Source: Streptomyces tendae
Lineage (GTDB): Bacteria; Actinomycetota; Actinomycetes; Streptomycetales; Streptomycetaceae
Assembly: GCF_008632955.1 (NCBI RefSeq)
Contig: NZ_CP043959.1
Location: 2,542,001-2,606,000 of the forward strand
Length of the DNA: 64,000 nucleotides
Reading direction: 5' to 3'
Shown here: one piece after another, positions 15,760 to 26,852 of the stretch
Layout: the number at the start of each line of letters is the position of its first letter
Numbering within the stretch: position 1 is the first letter of the stretch
Made by a program: the position numbers and the translations under genes
Notes under the pieces: model-generated
The model's database searches: none
Told to the model about the DNA's origin: nothing
What the model saw: only the letters and a program-made list of their open reading frames with translations

Positions 15760-18144
15760 ATGCTGTCGACCCCCTCGGGGGCGCGGGGAACCGCGCGACC
15801 GGCCACAACGAACCCGCACCCGCCGACCAGGGCGACCGACCCCCTGCGGGTGGCGATCGTCGGCGGAGGCCCCGGCGGCCTCTACGCCGCCGCCCTCCTG
15901 AAACGGCTGCGGCCCGACCGCCACATCACCGTCTGGGAACGCAACGCCCCCGACGACACCTTCGGCTTCGGCGTCGTCCTCTCCGACGAGACCCTCGGCG
16001 GCATCGAACACGCCGACCCCGAGGTCTACACCGCCCTCCAGGCGGAGTTCGTCCGCTGGGACGACATCGACATCGTCCACCGAGGCACCCGCCACACCTC
16101 CGGAGGCCACGGCTTCGCCGCCCTCGGCCGGCGCCGCCTGCTGGAGATCCTGCACGACCGCTGCCGCGACCTCGGCGTCGAACTCCGCTTCCGTGCGGAG
16201 GCGCCCGACCCGGCCCGCCTCGCGGAGACGCACGACCTGGTGATCGCCGCCGACGGCGTGCACAGCACCACCCGCGCGGTCTTCGCGGACGTCTTCCGCC
16301 CCACCGTCACCTCGCACCGCTGCCGCTACATCTGGCTGGCCGCCGACTTCGCCCTCGACGCCTTCCGCTTCGAGATCGCGGAGACCGAGCACGGGGTGAT
16401 GCAACTGCACGGCTACCCCTTCTCCGCCGACGCCTCCACCGTGATCGTGGAGATGCGCGAAGAGGTCTGGCGGGCCGCCGGGTTCGACGAGCTCGACGAG
16501 ACCGGGTCCGTCGAACGCTGCGCCAAGATCTTCGCCGACGCCCTCGGCGGGCGCCCGCTGCGCTCCAACAACTCGGCCTGGACCACCTTCCGCACGGTGG
16601 TCAACGCACACTGGTCGCACGGGAACGTCGTGCTGATCGGCGACGCCGCCCACACCGCCCACTTCTCCATCGGCTCCGGCACCAAGCTCGCCGTGGAGGA
16701 CGCGCTCGCCCTCGCCGCCTGCCTGAGTGAGCACCCTTCGCTCGACGACGCCCTCCACGCCTACGAGGCCGAGCGCCGGCCCGTCGTCGCCTCCACCCAG
16801 CGCGCGGCGCGCGCCAGCCTGGAGTGGTTCGAGAACGTCTCCCTGTACCTCCACCAGCCGCCCCGCCAGTTCGCCTTCAACCTGCTCACCCGCAGCCGCC
16901 GGGTCACCCACGACAACCTGCGCCTGCGGGACGCCCGGTTCACCGAGTCCGTGGAGAGCGGGTTCGGCTGCCCGCCCGGCACACCCCCGATGTTCACGCC
17001 GTTCCGGCTGCGCGGCCTCACCCTGCGCAACCGGGTGGTGGTCTCACCCATGGACATGTACTCCGCGGCCGACGGGGTGCCCGGCGACTTCCACCTCGTC
17101 CACCTCGGCGCCCGCGCGCTGGGCGGCGCGGGGCTGGTGATGACGGAGATGGTGTGCGTGAGCCCGGAGGGCCGCATCACGCCCGGCTGCGCCGGCCTCT
17201 GGTCCGGGAGGCAGGCGGAGGCGTGGCGCCGGATCACCGACTTCGTGCACACCCACGCGCCCGGTACGGCCGTCGGCGTACAGCTGGGGCACAGCGGGCG
17301 GAAGGGCTCGACCAAGCTGATGTGGGAAGGCATGGACGAGCCGCTGGACGACGGCAACTGGCCGCTGGTCGCCGCGTCCCCGCTGCCGTACAAGCCGGGC
17401 GGTCGGACGCCCCGTGAACTGTCCCGCGCCCAGCTCACCGACCTGCGCGAGCAGTTCACAGCCGCCGCGGTGCGCGCCGCGCGGGCCGGGTTCGACCTGC
17501 TCGAACTGCACTGCGCGCACGGCTACCTGCTCTCCGGATTCCTGTCACCGCTCACCAACCGGCGCACCGACGCCTACGGCGGCTCCCTGGAGAAACGGCT
17601 CCGCTTCCCGCTGGAGGTGTTCGACGCGGTGCGCGCGGTGTGGCCGGGGGACCGGCCGATGACCGTGCGGATCTCCGCGACCGACTGGGCCGAGGGCGGT
17701 ACGACGGCCGAGGACGCGGTCGCCGTCGCGCGCGCCTTCGCCGAGCACGGGGCCGACGCGATCGACGTGTCGACCGGGCAGGTCGTCGCCGACGAGGAAC
17801 CGGAGTTCGGCCGCTCCTACCAGACGCCCTTCGCCGACCGGGTGCGCAACGAGGTCCGTGTCCCGGTGATCGCGGTCGGCGCCATCTCCTCCTGGGACGA
17901 CGTCAACTCCCTGATCCTCGCCGGGCGCACCGACCTGTGCGCGCTGGCCCGCCCGCACCTGTACGACCCGCACTGGACGCTGCACGCGGCCGCCGAGCAG
18001 GGCTACGAGGGCCCGGGCGTGGCCTGGCCCCCGCAGTACCGCGCGGGCAGCCGCCCGCCGCGCACCGGCCGCACCGACGCCCCCAAACCCCGGCTCACCC
18101 TCCCGGGCCTGCCGCTCGCGGAGGCCCCGGCGCCCGGGGCATGA
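15760..18144 (+). CDS. Bifunctional aryl-CoA 5-hydroxylase / OYE-type reductase
   Basis: A 794-residue fusion. The N-terminal half is a class A FAD monooxygenase: Rossmann VAIVGGGPGGLYAA after a 28-residue variable leader, DLVIAADGVHS, and GDAAHTAHFSIGSG. From about residue 408 the C-terminal half is an Old-Yellow-Enzyme flavin reductase (FTPFRLRGLTLRNRVVVSPM, HCAHGYLLSGFLSP, DAYGGSLEKR). The same architecture is known from 2-aminobenzoyl-CoA monooxygenase/reductase and from proteins named salicylyl-CoA 5-hydroxylase; these hydroxylate and dearomatise the CoA-activated ring. ATG 15760 has AAGGTGA upstream; GTG 15751 is an alternative overlapping the previous stop. The leader is encoded partly by a dispersed repeat. 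Confidence 0.9.
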   Translation: MLSTPSGARGTARPATTNPHPPTRATDPLRVAIVGGGPGGLYAAALLKRLRPDRHITVWERNAPDDTFGFGVVLSDETLGGIEHADPEVYTALQAEFVRWDDIDIVHRGTRHTSGGHGFAALGRRRLLEILHDRCRDLGVELRFRAEAPDPARLAETHDLVIAADGVHSTTRAVFADVFRPTVTSHRCRYIWLAADFALDAFRFEIAETEHGVMQLHGYPFSADASTVIVEMREEVWRAAGFDELDETGSVERCAKIFADALGGRPLRSNNSAWTTFRTVVNAHWSHGNVVLIGDAAHTAHFSIGSGTKLAVEDALALAACLSEHPSLDDALHAYEAERRPVVASTQRAARASLEWFENVSLYLHQPPRQFAFNLLTRSRRVTHDNLRLRDARFTESVESGFGCPPGTPPMFTPFRLRGLTLRNRVVVSPMDMYSAADGVPGDFHLVHLGARALGGAGLVMTEMVCVSPEGRITPGCAGLWSGRQAEAWRRITDFVHTHAPGTAVGVQLGHSGRKGSTKLMWEGMDEPLDDGNWPLVAASPLPYKPGGRTPRELSRAQLTDLREQFTAAAVRAARAGFDLLELHCAHGYLLSGFLSPLTNRRTDAYGGSLEKRLRFPLEVFDAVRAVWPGDRPMTVRISATDWAEGGTTAEDAVAVARAFAEHGADAIDVSTGQVVADEEPEFGRSYQTPFADRVRNEVRVPVIAVGAISSWDDVNSLILAGRTDLCALARPHLYDPHWTLHAAAEQGYEGPGVAWPPQYRAGSRPPRTGRTDAPKPRLTLPGLPLAEAPAPGA
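15771..15810 (+). repeat. Dispersed cgggggcgcggggaac element inside a coding region
   Basis: This stretch matches 23173-23210, which lies downstream of the alpha/beta hydrolase; they share cgggggcgcggggaac-C/T-gcgcga. Such elements usually occupy Streptomyces intergenic ends, but here the element encodes part of the N-terminal leader of the fused monooxygenase. Confidence 0.6.
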
Positions 18145-18160
18145 CCACGCGGCGCGCGCC

Positions 18161-19018
18161 TCAGTCCGCGTCGAGGTCCGCCGCACGGTCCGACGCGGGG
18201 TCCGCCGCCGGGTTCGCGAACTCCGCGCCCGCGTCGCGCAGTCGTTCGTGCAGCGCCTGGAAGACGGACGCCGAGCGGGTGCCGGGCCAGTGCGCGGGGA
18301 GCAGCGCGGCGGGCAGGCCCGGGTCGGTGTAGGGCAGGTGACGCCAGGAGTCCAGGGCGAGGAGGTAGTCGCGGTAGGCCTCCTCCGGCGGGGTGTCCGC
18401 GCGCCGCTCCCAGGCCCGCAGCACGGGCGCGTGCCGCTCGAGGAACGCCTCGTGCCGCTCCGCGATCGCCTCCAGGTCCCACCAGCGGGCGACCGCCTCG
18501 GCGGTGGCCGCGAACCCGAGGTGCTCGCCCCGGAACAGGTCGACGTACCCGTCCAGGCGCAGGCGCTCCAGGGTGTGCCTGGTCTCCTCGTACAGCCGGG
18601 CCGGGGCGATCCACACCCCGGGAGCCGCCGTGCCGAAGCCGAGGCCGGACAGCCGGGAGCGCAGCAGGTGACGCTTCTGCCGCTGGGACTCCGGCACCGA
18701 GAACACCGCGAGCACCCAGCCCTCGTCGCCGGGCGACGCGGTGGCGTAGATCCGCCGGTCGCCGTCCTCCAGCAACTGGCGTGCCTCGCCGGACAGTTCG
18801 TAGCCCGCCGCGCCCTGTGCGGTACGGGCGGGCAGGAGCAGCCCGCGCCGCTTGAGCCGGGACACGGAGGAACGCACGGACGGGGCGTCCACCCCGACGG
18901 CGGCCAGCAGGCGGATCAGCTCCGCGACGGGCACCGGGCCCGGTACGAAGCGGCCGTAGGCGCCGTAGAGCGTGACGATGAGAGACCGTGGAGCATGCTG
19001 GTCGGACACGTTGATCAT
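18161..19018 (-). CDS. paaX: PaaX-family transcriptional regulator
   Basis: A 285-residue PaaX-type repressor. The N-terminal winged helix (SLIVTLYGAYGRFVPGPVPVAELIRLLAAVGVDAPSVRSS, then SRLKRRGLL) is followed by the middle domain (GDEGWVLAVFSVPESQRQKRHLLRSRLSGLGFG) and a C-terminal region (PAYRDYLLALDSWRHLPYTDPGLP-like). PaaX proteins bind aryl-CoA thioesters, which release DNA. It starts one base after the aryl-CoA ligase stop (TAA-G-ATG), so ligase and regulator are co-translated. It probably controls both flanking operons through the TGAC-N4-GTCA dyads. Confidence 0.9.
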   Translation of the reverse strand: MINVSDQHAPRSLIVTLYGAYGRFVPGPVPVAELIRLLAAVGVDAPSVRSSVSRLKRRGLLLPARTAQGAAGYELSGEARQLLEDGDRRIYATASPGDEGWVLAVFSVPESQRQKRHLLRSRLSGLGFGTAAPGVWIAPARLYEETRHTLERLRLDGYVDLFRGEHLGFAATAEAVARWWDLEAIAERHEAFLERHAPVLRAWERRADTPPEEAYRDYLLALDSWRHLPYTDPGLPAALLPAHWPGTRSASVFQALHERLRDAGAEFANPAADPASDRAADLDAD

Positions 19019-19019
19019 C

Positions 19020-20663
19020 TTAGGTCGTGCCCGCGGGCCCCGTTCCCCGGCATCGGTCCTGGTCGCCTCCGGTGCCGGCTTCCGTGCGCAGCCGGAACCG
19101 CTGGAGCTTGCCGGTCGCCGTGCGCGGCAACGCGTCCAGGAACACGATCTCCCGGGGGCACTTGTACGGCGCCAGCTCCGACTTCACGAAGGCCCGCAGC
19201 GCCTCCGCGTCCCGCTCCGCGCCCTCCTCGAGTACCGTGTACGCCACCACGACCTGACCGCGTGCCTCGTCGGGGCGGCCGACCACCGCCGCCTCCACCA
19301 CGTCCGGATGACGCAGCAGGGCGTCCTCGACCTCCGGCCCGGAGATGTTGTACCCGGCCGAGATGATCATGTCGTCGGCGCGGGCCACGTACCGGAAGTA
19401 GCCGTCCGGGTCCCGGACATACGTGTCACCGGTGATGTTCCAGCCGTCCCGCACGTAGTCCCGCTGGCGCGGGTCGGCCAGGTAGCGGCAGCCGACGGGA
19501 CCGCGCACCGCGAGCAGACCCGGCTCCCCGTCGGGCACCGGGGCGCCGTCCGCGTCCTGCACCCGCGCCTGCCAGCCCGGCACCGGGACGCCGGTGGTGC
19601 CGGGGCGGGCGTCCTCGTCCGCGGCGGAGACGAAGATGTGCAGCAGCTCGGTGGCGCCGATGCCGTTGATGATGCGCAGCCCGGTGCGTTCGTGCCACGC
19701 CCGCCAGGTCGCCGCCGGCAGGTTCTCGCCCGCGGAGACGCAGCGGCGCAGGCTCGTGAGGTCGTGGGCGTCCGCCTCGGCCAGCATCGCCCGGTAGGCC
19801 GTCGGCGCGGTGAACACCACCGACACCCGGTGTTCCGCGATCGCCGCCAACAGCTGCGGGGGATGCGCCTGTTCGAGCAGCAGGGTGCTCGCGCCGGCCC
19901 GCAGCGGGAACACCACCAGACCGCCGAGGCCGAAGGTGAAGCCGAGCGGGGGACTGCCGGCGAACACGTCGTCGGCGACCGGCTTGAGGACGTGCCGGGA
20001 GAAGGTGTCCGCGATCGCCAGCACGTCCCGGTGGAAGTGCGTGCAGCCCTTGGGCCTGCCGGTGGTGCCGGACGTGAAGGCGATCAGGGCGACGTCGTCG
20101 GCGGCCGTGGGCACCGCCTCGAACGGCCCGTCGGGTGCCGGGCGGCGCAGCAGGTCGTCACGGGAGTCCCCGCCGTACGTGGCGATGCGCAGACCCGGGA
20201 CCTCGGCCTTCACCAGGTCGTCGACGCAGCGGATGTCGCACAGGGCGTGCCGGACCTCGGCGAGCGCGCAGACGGTGGCGAGTTCGTGCGGGCGCTGCTG
20301 GGCCAGCACGGTGACGGCGACCGCGCCCGCCTTCAGCACCGCCAGCCAGCAGGCGGCCAGCCAGGGCGTGGTCGGGCCGCGCAGCAGCACCCGGTTGCCC
20401 GGGACCACCCCGAGGTCGCGGGTGAGCAGGTGCGCCAGCCGGTCCACTCGGGCACGCAGCTCGCCGTACGTCCAGGCCGGGCCGTCCGGTGTGCGGAACA
20501 CCGGGCGGTCGTCGGGCTGGCCGTGCAGCAGCTCGGCGGCGCAGTTCAGCCGCTCGGGATAGCGCAGCTCCGGCAGGTCGAAGAGGAGCTCGGGCCACTC
20601 GTCGGGTGGCGGGAGATGGTCGCGGGCGAAGGTGTCGACGTGCGCGGTGGCCCGTGGATTCAT
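19020..20663 (-). CDS. Aryl-CoA ligase (2-aminobenzoate/benzoate-CoA ligase-like)
   Basis: A 547-residue AMP-forming acyl-CoA synthetase. The phosphate loop is AFTSGTTGRPKG (195-206), the A5-type motif is INGIGATELLHIF, adenine/hinge motifs are DGWNITGDTYVRDPDGYFRYVARADDMI, and the C-terminal catalytic lysine is in PRTATGKLQRF. The benzoate-CoA ligase-like GATE and HIF residues support an aromatic acid substrate. A good ribosome site (AGGGGGCGG) precedes ATG 20663. It is translated just before paaX, in an operon divergent from the acyl-CoA dehydrogenase. It probably makes the aryl-CoA that the fused monooxygenase acts on, and possibly the PaaX inducer. Confidence 0.88.
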   Translation of the reverse strand: MNPRATAHVDTFARDHLPPPDEWPELLFDLPELRYPERLNCAAELLHGQPDDRPVFRTPDGPAWTYGELRARVDRLAHLLTRDLGVVPGNRVLLRGPTTPWLAACWLAVLKAGAVAVTVLAQQRPHELATVCALAEVRHALCDIRCVDDLVKAEVPGLRIATYGGDSRDDLLRRPAPDGPFEAVPTAADDVALIAFTSGTTGRPKGCTHFHRDVLAIADTFSRHVLKPVADDVFAGSPPLGFTFGLGGLVVFPLRAGASTLLLEQAHPPQLLAAIAEHRVSVVFTAPTAYRAMLAEADAHDLTSLRRCVSAGENLPAATWRAWHERTGLRIINGIGATELLHIFVSAADEDARPGTTGVPVPGWQARVQDADGAPVPDGEPGLLAVRGPVGCRYLADPRQRDYVRDGWNITGDTYVRDPDGYFRYVARADDMIISAGYNISGPEVEDALLRHPDVVEAAVVGRPDEARGQVVVAYTVLEEGAERDAEALRAFVKSELAPYKCPREIVFLDALPRTATGKLQRFRLRTEAGTGGDQDRCRGTGPAGTT

Positions 20664-20716
20664 GTCGATCCGCCCCCTAGGCGTGGTGGGCTCGCATCGA
20701 GAGCGTATCGTGTTGG

Positions 20717-20728
20717 TGACGGCAGTCA
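20717..20728. promoter_or_regulatory. TGAC-N4-GTCA operator, divergent promoter
   Basis: The dyad TGACggcaGTCA sits between the divergent aryl-CoA ligase/paaX and acyl-CoA dehydrogenase operons. The flanks repeat those at 14831-14880: GTATCG before and CGATAACcTCG after. It could control both directions. Confidence 0.65.
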
Positions 20729-20780
20729 ACGGTCCGCGATAACCTCGGGAGTGGCCCAGCGGCGAGGGAAGGGACCGGCG

Positions 20781-21908
20781 ATGACCGCATTCTCGCTCGA
20801 ACCGGCACAACTCGCCCGGTGCGCGGAGCTGCGCGACCTGGGCGCCGAACGACTCCGTCCGCTCGCCGAGAAGGGTGAAGCGGGCCGCGTCAACCGCGCC
20901 CTCGTCGCCGAGTTGGGCGCCCTCGGCCTGCTCGCCCGGCTGTTCACCTCGGGCGCCCTGGAGCTGTGCCTGATGCGCGAGTCCCTCGCCCGTACCTGCA
21001 CCGAGGCGGAGACCGCCCTCGCCCTCCAGGGACTCGGCGCCCACCCCGTGCACGCCCACGGCACCCCCGCACAGCGCGAGCACTGGCTCCCCCGGGTGGG
21101 TGACGGCACCGCGATCGCGGCCTTCGCCCTGTCCGAACCGGGCGCCGGCTCGGACGCGGCGGCACTGTCCCTGTCCGCGGAGCCCGACGGCACGGACCGC
21201 TGGCGGCTCACCGGCGAGAAGTGCTGGATCTCCAACGCCCCCGACGCCGACTTCTACACCGTCTTCGCGCGCACCACCCCCGGGGCGGGCGCGCGCGGGG
21301 TCACCGCGTTCCTGGTGCCCGCCGACCGGCCCGGCCTCACCGGCGGCCGGCTCGACATGATCTCCCCGCACGCCCTCGGGGCCCTGCGCTTCGACGGCGT
21401 GCCGGTCACCGCCGACGACGTCCTCGGCGAACCCGACGCCGGCTTCCGGGTGGCCATGGACACCCTCAACCTGTTCCGGCCCAGCGTCGGCGCCTTCGCC
21501 GTCGGGATGGCGCAGGCCGCCCTGGACGCCACCGTCGCCCACACCGCCCGACGGGACGCCTTCGGGGGACGGCTGAAGGACCTCCAGTCCGTGGCCCACC
21601 AGGTCGCCGAGATGTCGGTGCGCACCGAGGCGGCCCGCCTGATGGTCTACGCGGCGGCGACCGCGTACGACGAGGGCGCCGCCGACGTCCCCCGGCGCTC
21701 CGCGATGGCGAAGCTGCTGGCCACCGAGACCGCCCAGTACGTCGTCGACACGGCCGTCCAGCTGCACGGCGCCCGCGCCCTGCGCCGCGGCCACCTGCTC
21801 GAACACCTCTACCGCGAGGTCCGCGCCCCCCGCATCTACGAAGGGGCCAGCGAGGTCCAGCGCGGCATCATCGCCAAGGAGCTGTACAAGACCCTGGAGG
21901 ACCGGTGA
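20781..21908 (+). CDS. Acyl-CoA dehydrogenase
   Basis: A 375-residue FAD acyl-CoA dehydrogenase. It has FALSEPGAGSDAAAL and GEKCWISNAPDADFYTVFARTTP in the middle beta domain, HTARRDAFGGRLKDLQSVAHQVAEM for the flavin contact, and the catalytic base probably E354 in IYEGASEVQRG. It starts at ATG 20781 with GAGGGAAGGGA upstream. It overlaps the ridA-like gene by 4 bp. In the proposed pathway it would oxidise the alicyclic CoA thioester made after ring reduction. Chain-length specificity cannot be inferred. Confidence 0.9.
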   Translation: MTAFSLEPAQLARCAELRDLGAERLRPLAEKGEAGRVNRALVAELGALGLLARLFTSGALELCLMRESLARTCTEAETALALQGLGAHPVHAHGTPAQREHWLPRVGDGTAIAAFALSEPGAGSDAAALSLSAEPDGTDRWRLTGEKCWISNAPDADFYTVFARTTPGAGARGVTAFLVPADRPGLTGGRLDMISPHALGALRFDGVPVTADDVLGEPDAGFRVAMDTLNLFRPSVGAFAVGMAQAALDATVAHTARRDAFGGRLKDLQSVAHQVAEMSVRTEAARLMVYAAATAYDEGAADVPRRSAMAKLLATETAQYVVDTAVQLHGARALRRGHLLEHLYREVRAPRIYEGASEVQRGIIAKELYKTLEDR

Positions 21909-22303
21909 CCGCCGAGCGCGTCAACCCGCCCGACCTGGCCCCGGCGGCCGGCTTCTCGCACGCCGTCGTCGCCACCGGCACCCGCCTGGTGTTCCTCGCC
22001 GGTCAGACCGCTCTCGACGGCGACGGGAAGATCGTCGGCGACACCCTGCCCGAGCAGTTCACCCGCGCCCTCGGCAACCTGCTCACCGCGCTGCGGGCGG
22101 CCGGCGGCACACCCGCCGACCTGGCCCGCGTCACCGTCTACGCCACCGATGTCGCCGCGTACCGCACCCATGCCCGTGAACTGGGCCGCGTCTGGCGCGA
22201 CCTGGCGGGCCGTGACTACCCGGCGATGGCGGTCGTCCAGGTGGTCCGGCTGTGGGACGAGGAGGCGATGGTGGAACTCGACGGCTTCGCCCTGCTCCCG
22301 TGA
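21905..22303 (+). CDS. RidA family enamine/imine deaminase
   Basis: A 132-residue RidA/YjgF/L-PSP-fold protein starting at GTG 21905, overlapping the acyl-CoA dehydrogenase stop by 4 bp. The family strand is LVFLAGQTALDGDGKIVGDTLPEQFTRAL, then DLARVTVYATD, ending with YPAMAVVQVVRLWDEEAMVELDGFALLP. RidA proteins hydrolyse reactive enamines to ketones and ammonia. This suits the cluster: reduction of 2-aminobenzoyl-CoA would leave an enamine (a 2-amino-5-oxocyclohexene carboxyl-CoA) that must lose ammonia. That link is inference. The usual substrate-binding Arg late in the sequence appears as VVRLW. Confidence 0.85.
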   Translation: MTAERVNPPDLAPAAGFSHAVVATGTRLVFLAGQTALDGDGKIVGDTLPEQFTRALGNLLTALRAAGGTPADLARVTVYATDVAAYRTHARELGRVWRDLAGRDYPAMAVVQVVRLWDEEAMVELDGFALLP

Positions 22304-22344
22304 GCCGCCGGGCGCGTCCGGCCCACGACTCCTAGCCTGGGGTG

Positions 22345-24148
<1,804 letters not shown>

Positions 24149-24270
24149 CCGCCCCTCACCCGCCGGTGGGCCGCGCCCGCCCCCGCTGCCGAGCCCCGGA
24201 AGCGCCCCGGTGGACGTTCTGCCGGGCGCGGGCATGGACCGGGGGACCCCACGGCCGCCACCGTGTCCTC

Positions 24271-25140
<870 letters not shown>

Positions 25141-25213
25141 CCGTAGGCGGAGACCGAGGCGGCGTTCGAGGCGGGATTCAGGGCGTTGCCCCGGCCCCGC
25201 CCCGCGCGCCGGC

Positions 25214-26326
25214 TCAGGCCGCTGCGGCCGGCCAGTCCAGCAGGCGGGCCCCGATGACCGCCGTCTGCAGCATGTAGCGGTGCGCCGGGTCCCCGGGATC
25301 GGCGCCGGTGAGCCGGTGGATCCGCTCCAGCCGGTACGTCAGCGCCCGCACGCTCAGGGACAGCCGCCGCGCCGCCTCGGCGGCGACACAGCCGGAGTCG
25401 AAGTAGGCGGTGAGCGTGTCGAGGAGCGGCCCGGCCCCGCCGCGCGCCTCGGTCAGCGGACCCAGGGTGTTGTGCACCAGGTCGGCCATGGCCTGCCGGT
25501 CGCGGGCCAGCACGGGGTAGACGAGCAGGTCGGAGGCGCGCAGCACCGGGTCGTCCATGCCCAGCCGCTCGGCGATCTCCAGGGCGTTGAGCGCCTCCTC
25601 GTACGACTGGACGACCCCGCCGGGGCCGGACTGCGGGCGTCCGAGGGCGACCTGTCCGCCGTCGGTGGCGGCGTGCGCCTGCTTGGCGAAGTGGATGAGC
25701 ACCTCGCCCTGATGGCCGGGCGCGATGCACAGCAGCCGCCCGTCCTTGGTGGTGAGCAGGATGCTGCGGTCGCCGAACCGGGAGATCAGCGCGCGCTCCA
25801 CCTGCCGGGGCACCGGGTCGCCCTCCTCGTAGGCGACGGGCCCCCGGGCGACGGCGACCGCGTGCTCGTGGGACAGCCGCAGCCCGAACCGTTCGGCGCG
25901 CTCGGCCAGCCGGCCCAGGTCGCTGCGGCCGTAGAGCAGGTCGTCGATGAACTCCCGCCGCGCCGCCTCCTCCTGACGGACCGCCTGCCGCTGCGCCCGC
26001 TCGTACCCTTCGGCGAACGCGTCCACGACCTGCTGCACGGCCGCGAGGGCGTCGTCGGTCGCGTCCCTGCCGCGCGCAGGCCACGCGCCGCGCGCGCCGG
26101 CGAGATGGGCGATGACGAGGGAGCGCAGACCGAAGCCGGCCTCCGCGGCCTGTTCCCCGAGGGCGCGGCGGGAGGCGAGTTCGTCCCGGGTGAGGCGCCT
26201 GCCCGTGGCCGCGACCTCGGCCAGGATCTGGGCATAGCCCTCCAGATACTCCTCCGGAAGATCTCGTTCCGTCACGTCGTCCCCCCAACTCTTGACGCGT
26301 TCCTGATGCCGTTCTGATGCGTTCAT
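25214..26326 (-). CDS. PucR/CdaR-type transcriptional regulator
   Basis: A 370-residue regulator with a C-terminal PucR helix-turn-helix: LTAYFDSGCVAAEAARRLSLSVRALTYRLERIHRLTG, about residues 310-346. A GGDEF-like middle domain precedes it (AVAVARGPVAYEEGDPVP and SILLTTKDGRLLCIAPGHQG), along with an N-terminal helical RsbRD-like part (about residues 15-125). Such regulators often control purine, amino acid or secondary metabolism. The gene is divergent from the flotillin operon, 526 bp away. A TTGCCGG-N3-CCGGCAA dyad lies about 35 bp upstream of its start and may be its autoregulatory site. Confidence 0.85.
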   Translation of the reverse strand: MNASERHQERVKSWGDDVTERDLPEEYLEGYAQILAEVAATGRRLTRDELASRRALGEQAAEAGFGLRSLVIAHLAGARGAWPARGRDATDDALAAVQQVVDAFAEGYERAQRQAVRQEEAARREFIDDLLYGRSDLGRLAERAERFGLRLSHEHAVAVARGPVAYEEGDPVPRQVERALISRFGDRSILLTTKDGRLLCIAPGHQGEVLIHFAKQAHAATDGGQVALGRPQSGPGGVVQSYEEALNALEIAERLGMDDPVLRASDLLVYPVLARDRQAMADLVHNTLGPLTEARGGAGPLLDTLTAYFDSGCVAAEAARRLSLSVRALTYRLERIHRLTGADPGDPAHRYMLQTAVIGARLLDWPAAAA

Positions 26327-26359
26327 GGCGGCTCACCGGCATGCAGACCCTAATGAACT

Positions 26360-26376
26360 TTGCCGGGATCCGGCAA
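26360..26376. promoter_or_regulatory. Perfect dyad TTGCCGG-N3-CCGGCAA
   Basis: Perfect 7-bp arms around GAT, 34 bp upstream of the PucR-type start in an AT-richer pocket. The position fits an autoregulatory operator. Confidence 0.55.
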
Positions 26377-26431
26377 TGCGTGGTGCGCCGTAGACCGGGC
26401 AGCATGGCTCGCGGGGAGCACTGTGCAGGTT

Positions 26432-26448
26432 CCGGTGCCGGGCACCGG
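26432..26448. promoter_or_regulatory. Perfect dyad CCGGTGCC-N1-GGCACCGG
   Basis: Perfect 8-bp arms around a single G, between the PucR-type gene and flotillin. It shares the TGCCGG core with the dyad at 26360, so the two may form a pair of sites for one regulator. Confidence 0.45.
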
Positions 26449-26852
26449 CAGGTGTCCGCGCAGGAACCGGAGGGGAGCGGTGCTACCCGATGACGTCGAC
26501 GGATGTACGGAAGGGGGCGGGGATGCGCGGCTTCGTGAAGTGTGCCGACGGCCTGACCGCCCCCCGCCGCACGGGGCCGCTGCACCGCAGAGCCCCTGAC
26601 GAACCCATGCCGTCCCGGTCCCCGCGCACCCGCGGTGCGGACCGGGACGGCGCGGCGCGCCCGACGCGCCCCACCGCGGACGCCGTGCGTCCGCATCCGG
26701 CGCAGAACCGCAGCGCCGGCTGAGCCGTCTCCCTCTCCACCGGACGCCACCGCCTCGCCCGATCGAGGCACCACACCCTTGAGGCACCTCGCCCGCGAGG
26801 CGCCGTACACACCCGACTTCTGCCCTTATGCCAGCCCAGAAGGACGTGTCCC

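Larger units (their letters stand above)
26327..26852. other. Divergent intergenic region, 526 bp
   Basis: Between the PucR-type gene and the flotillin operon. It contains two dyads (26360-26376 and 26432-26448). An open frame at 26490-26723 reads as Arg/Pro-rich sequence without a convincing ribosome site. I see no supported gene; flotillin promoter elements are expected in the last 100 bp. Confidence 0.6.

Noticed and set aside
26490..26723. Small plus-strand frame in the PucR/flotillin gap
   Set aside because: Arg/Pro-rich random-looking sequence with no ribosome site.
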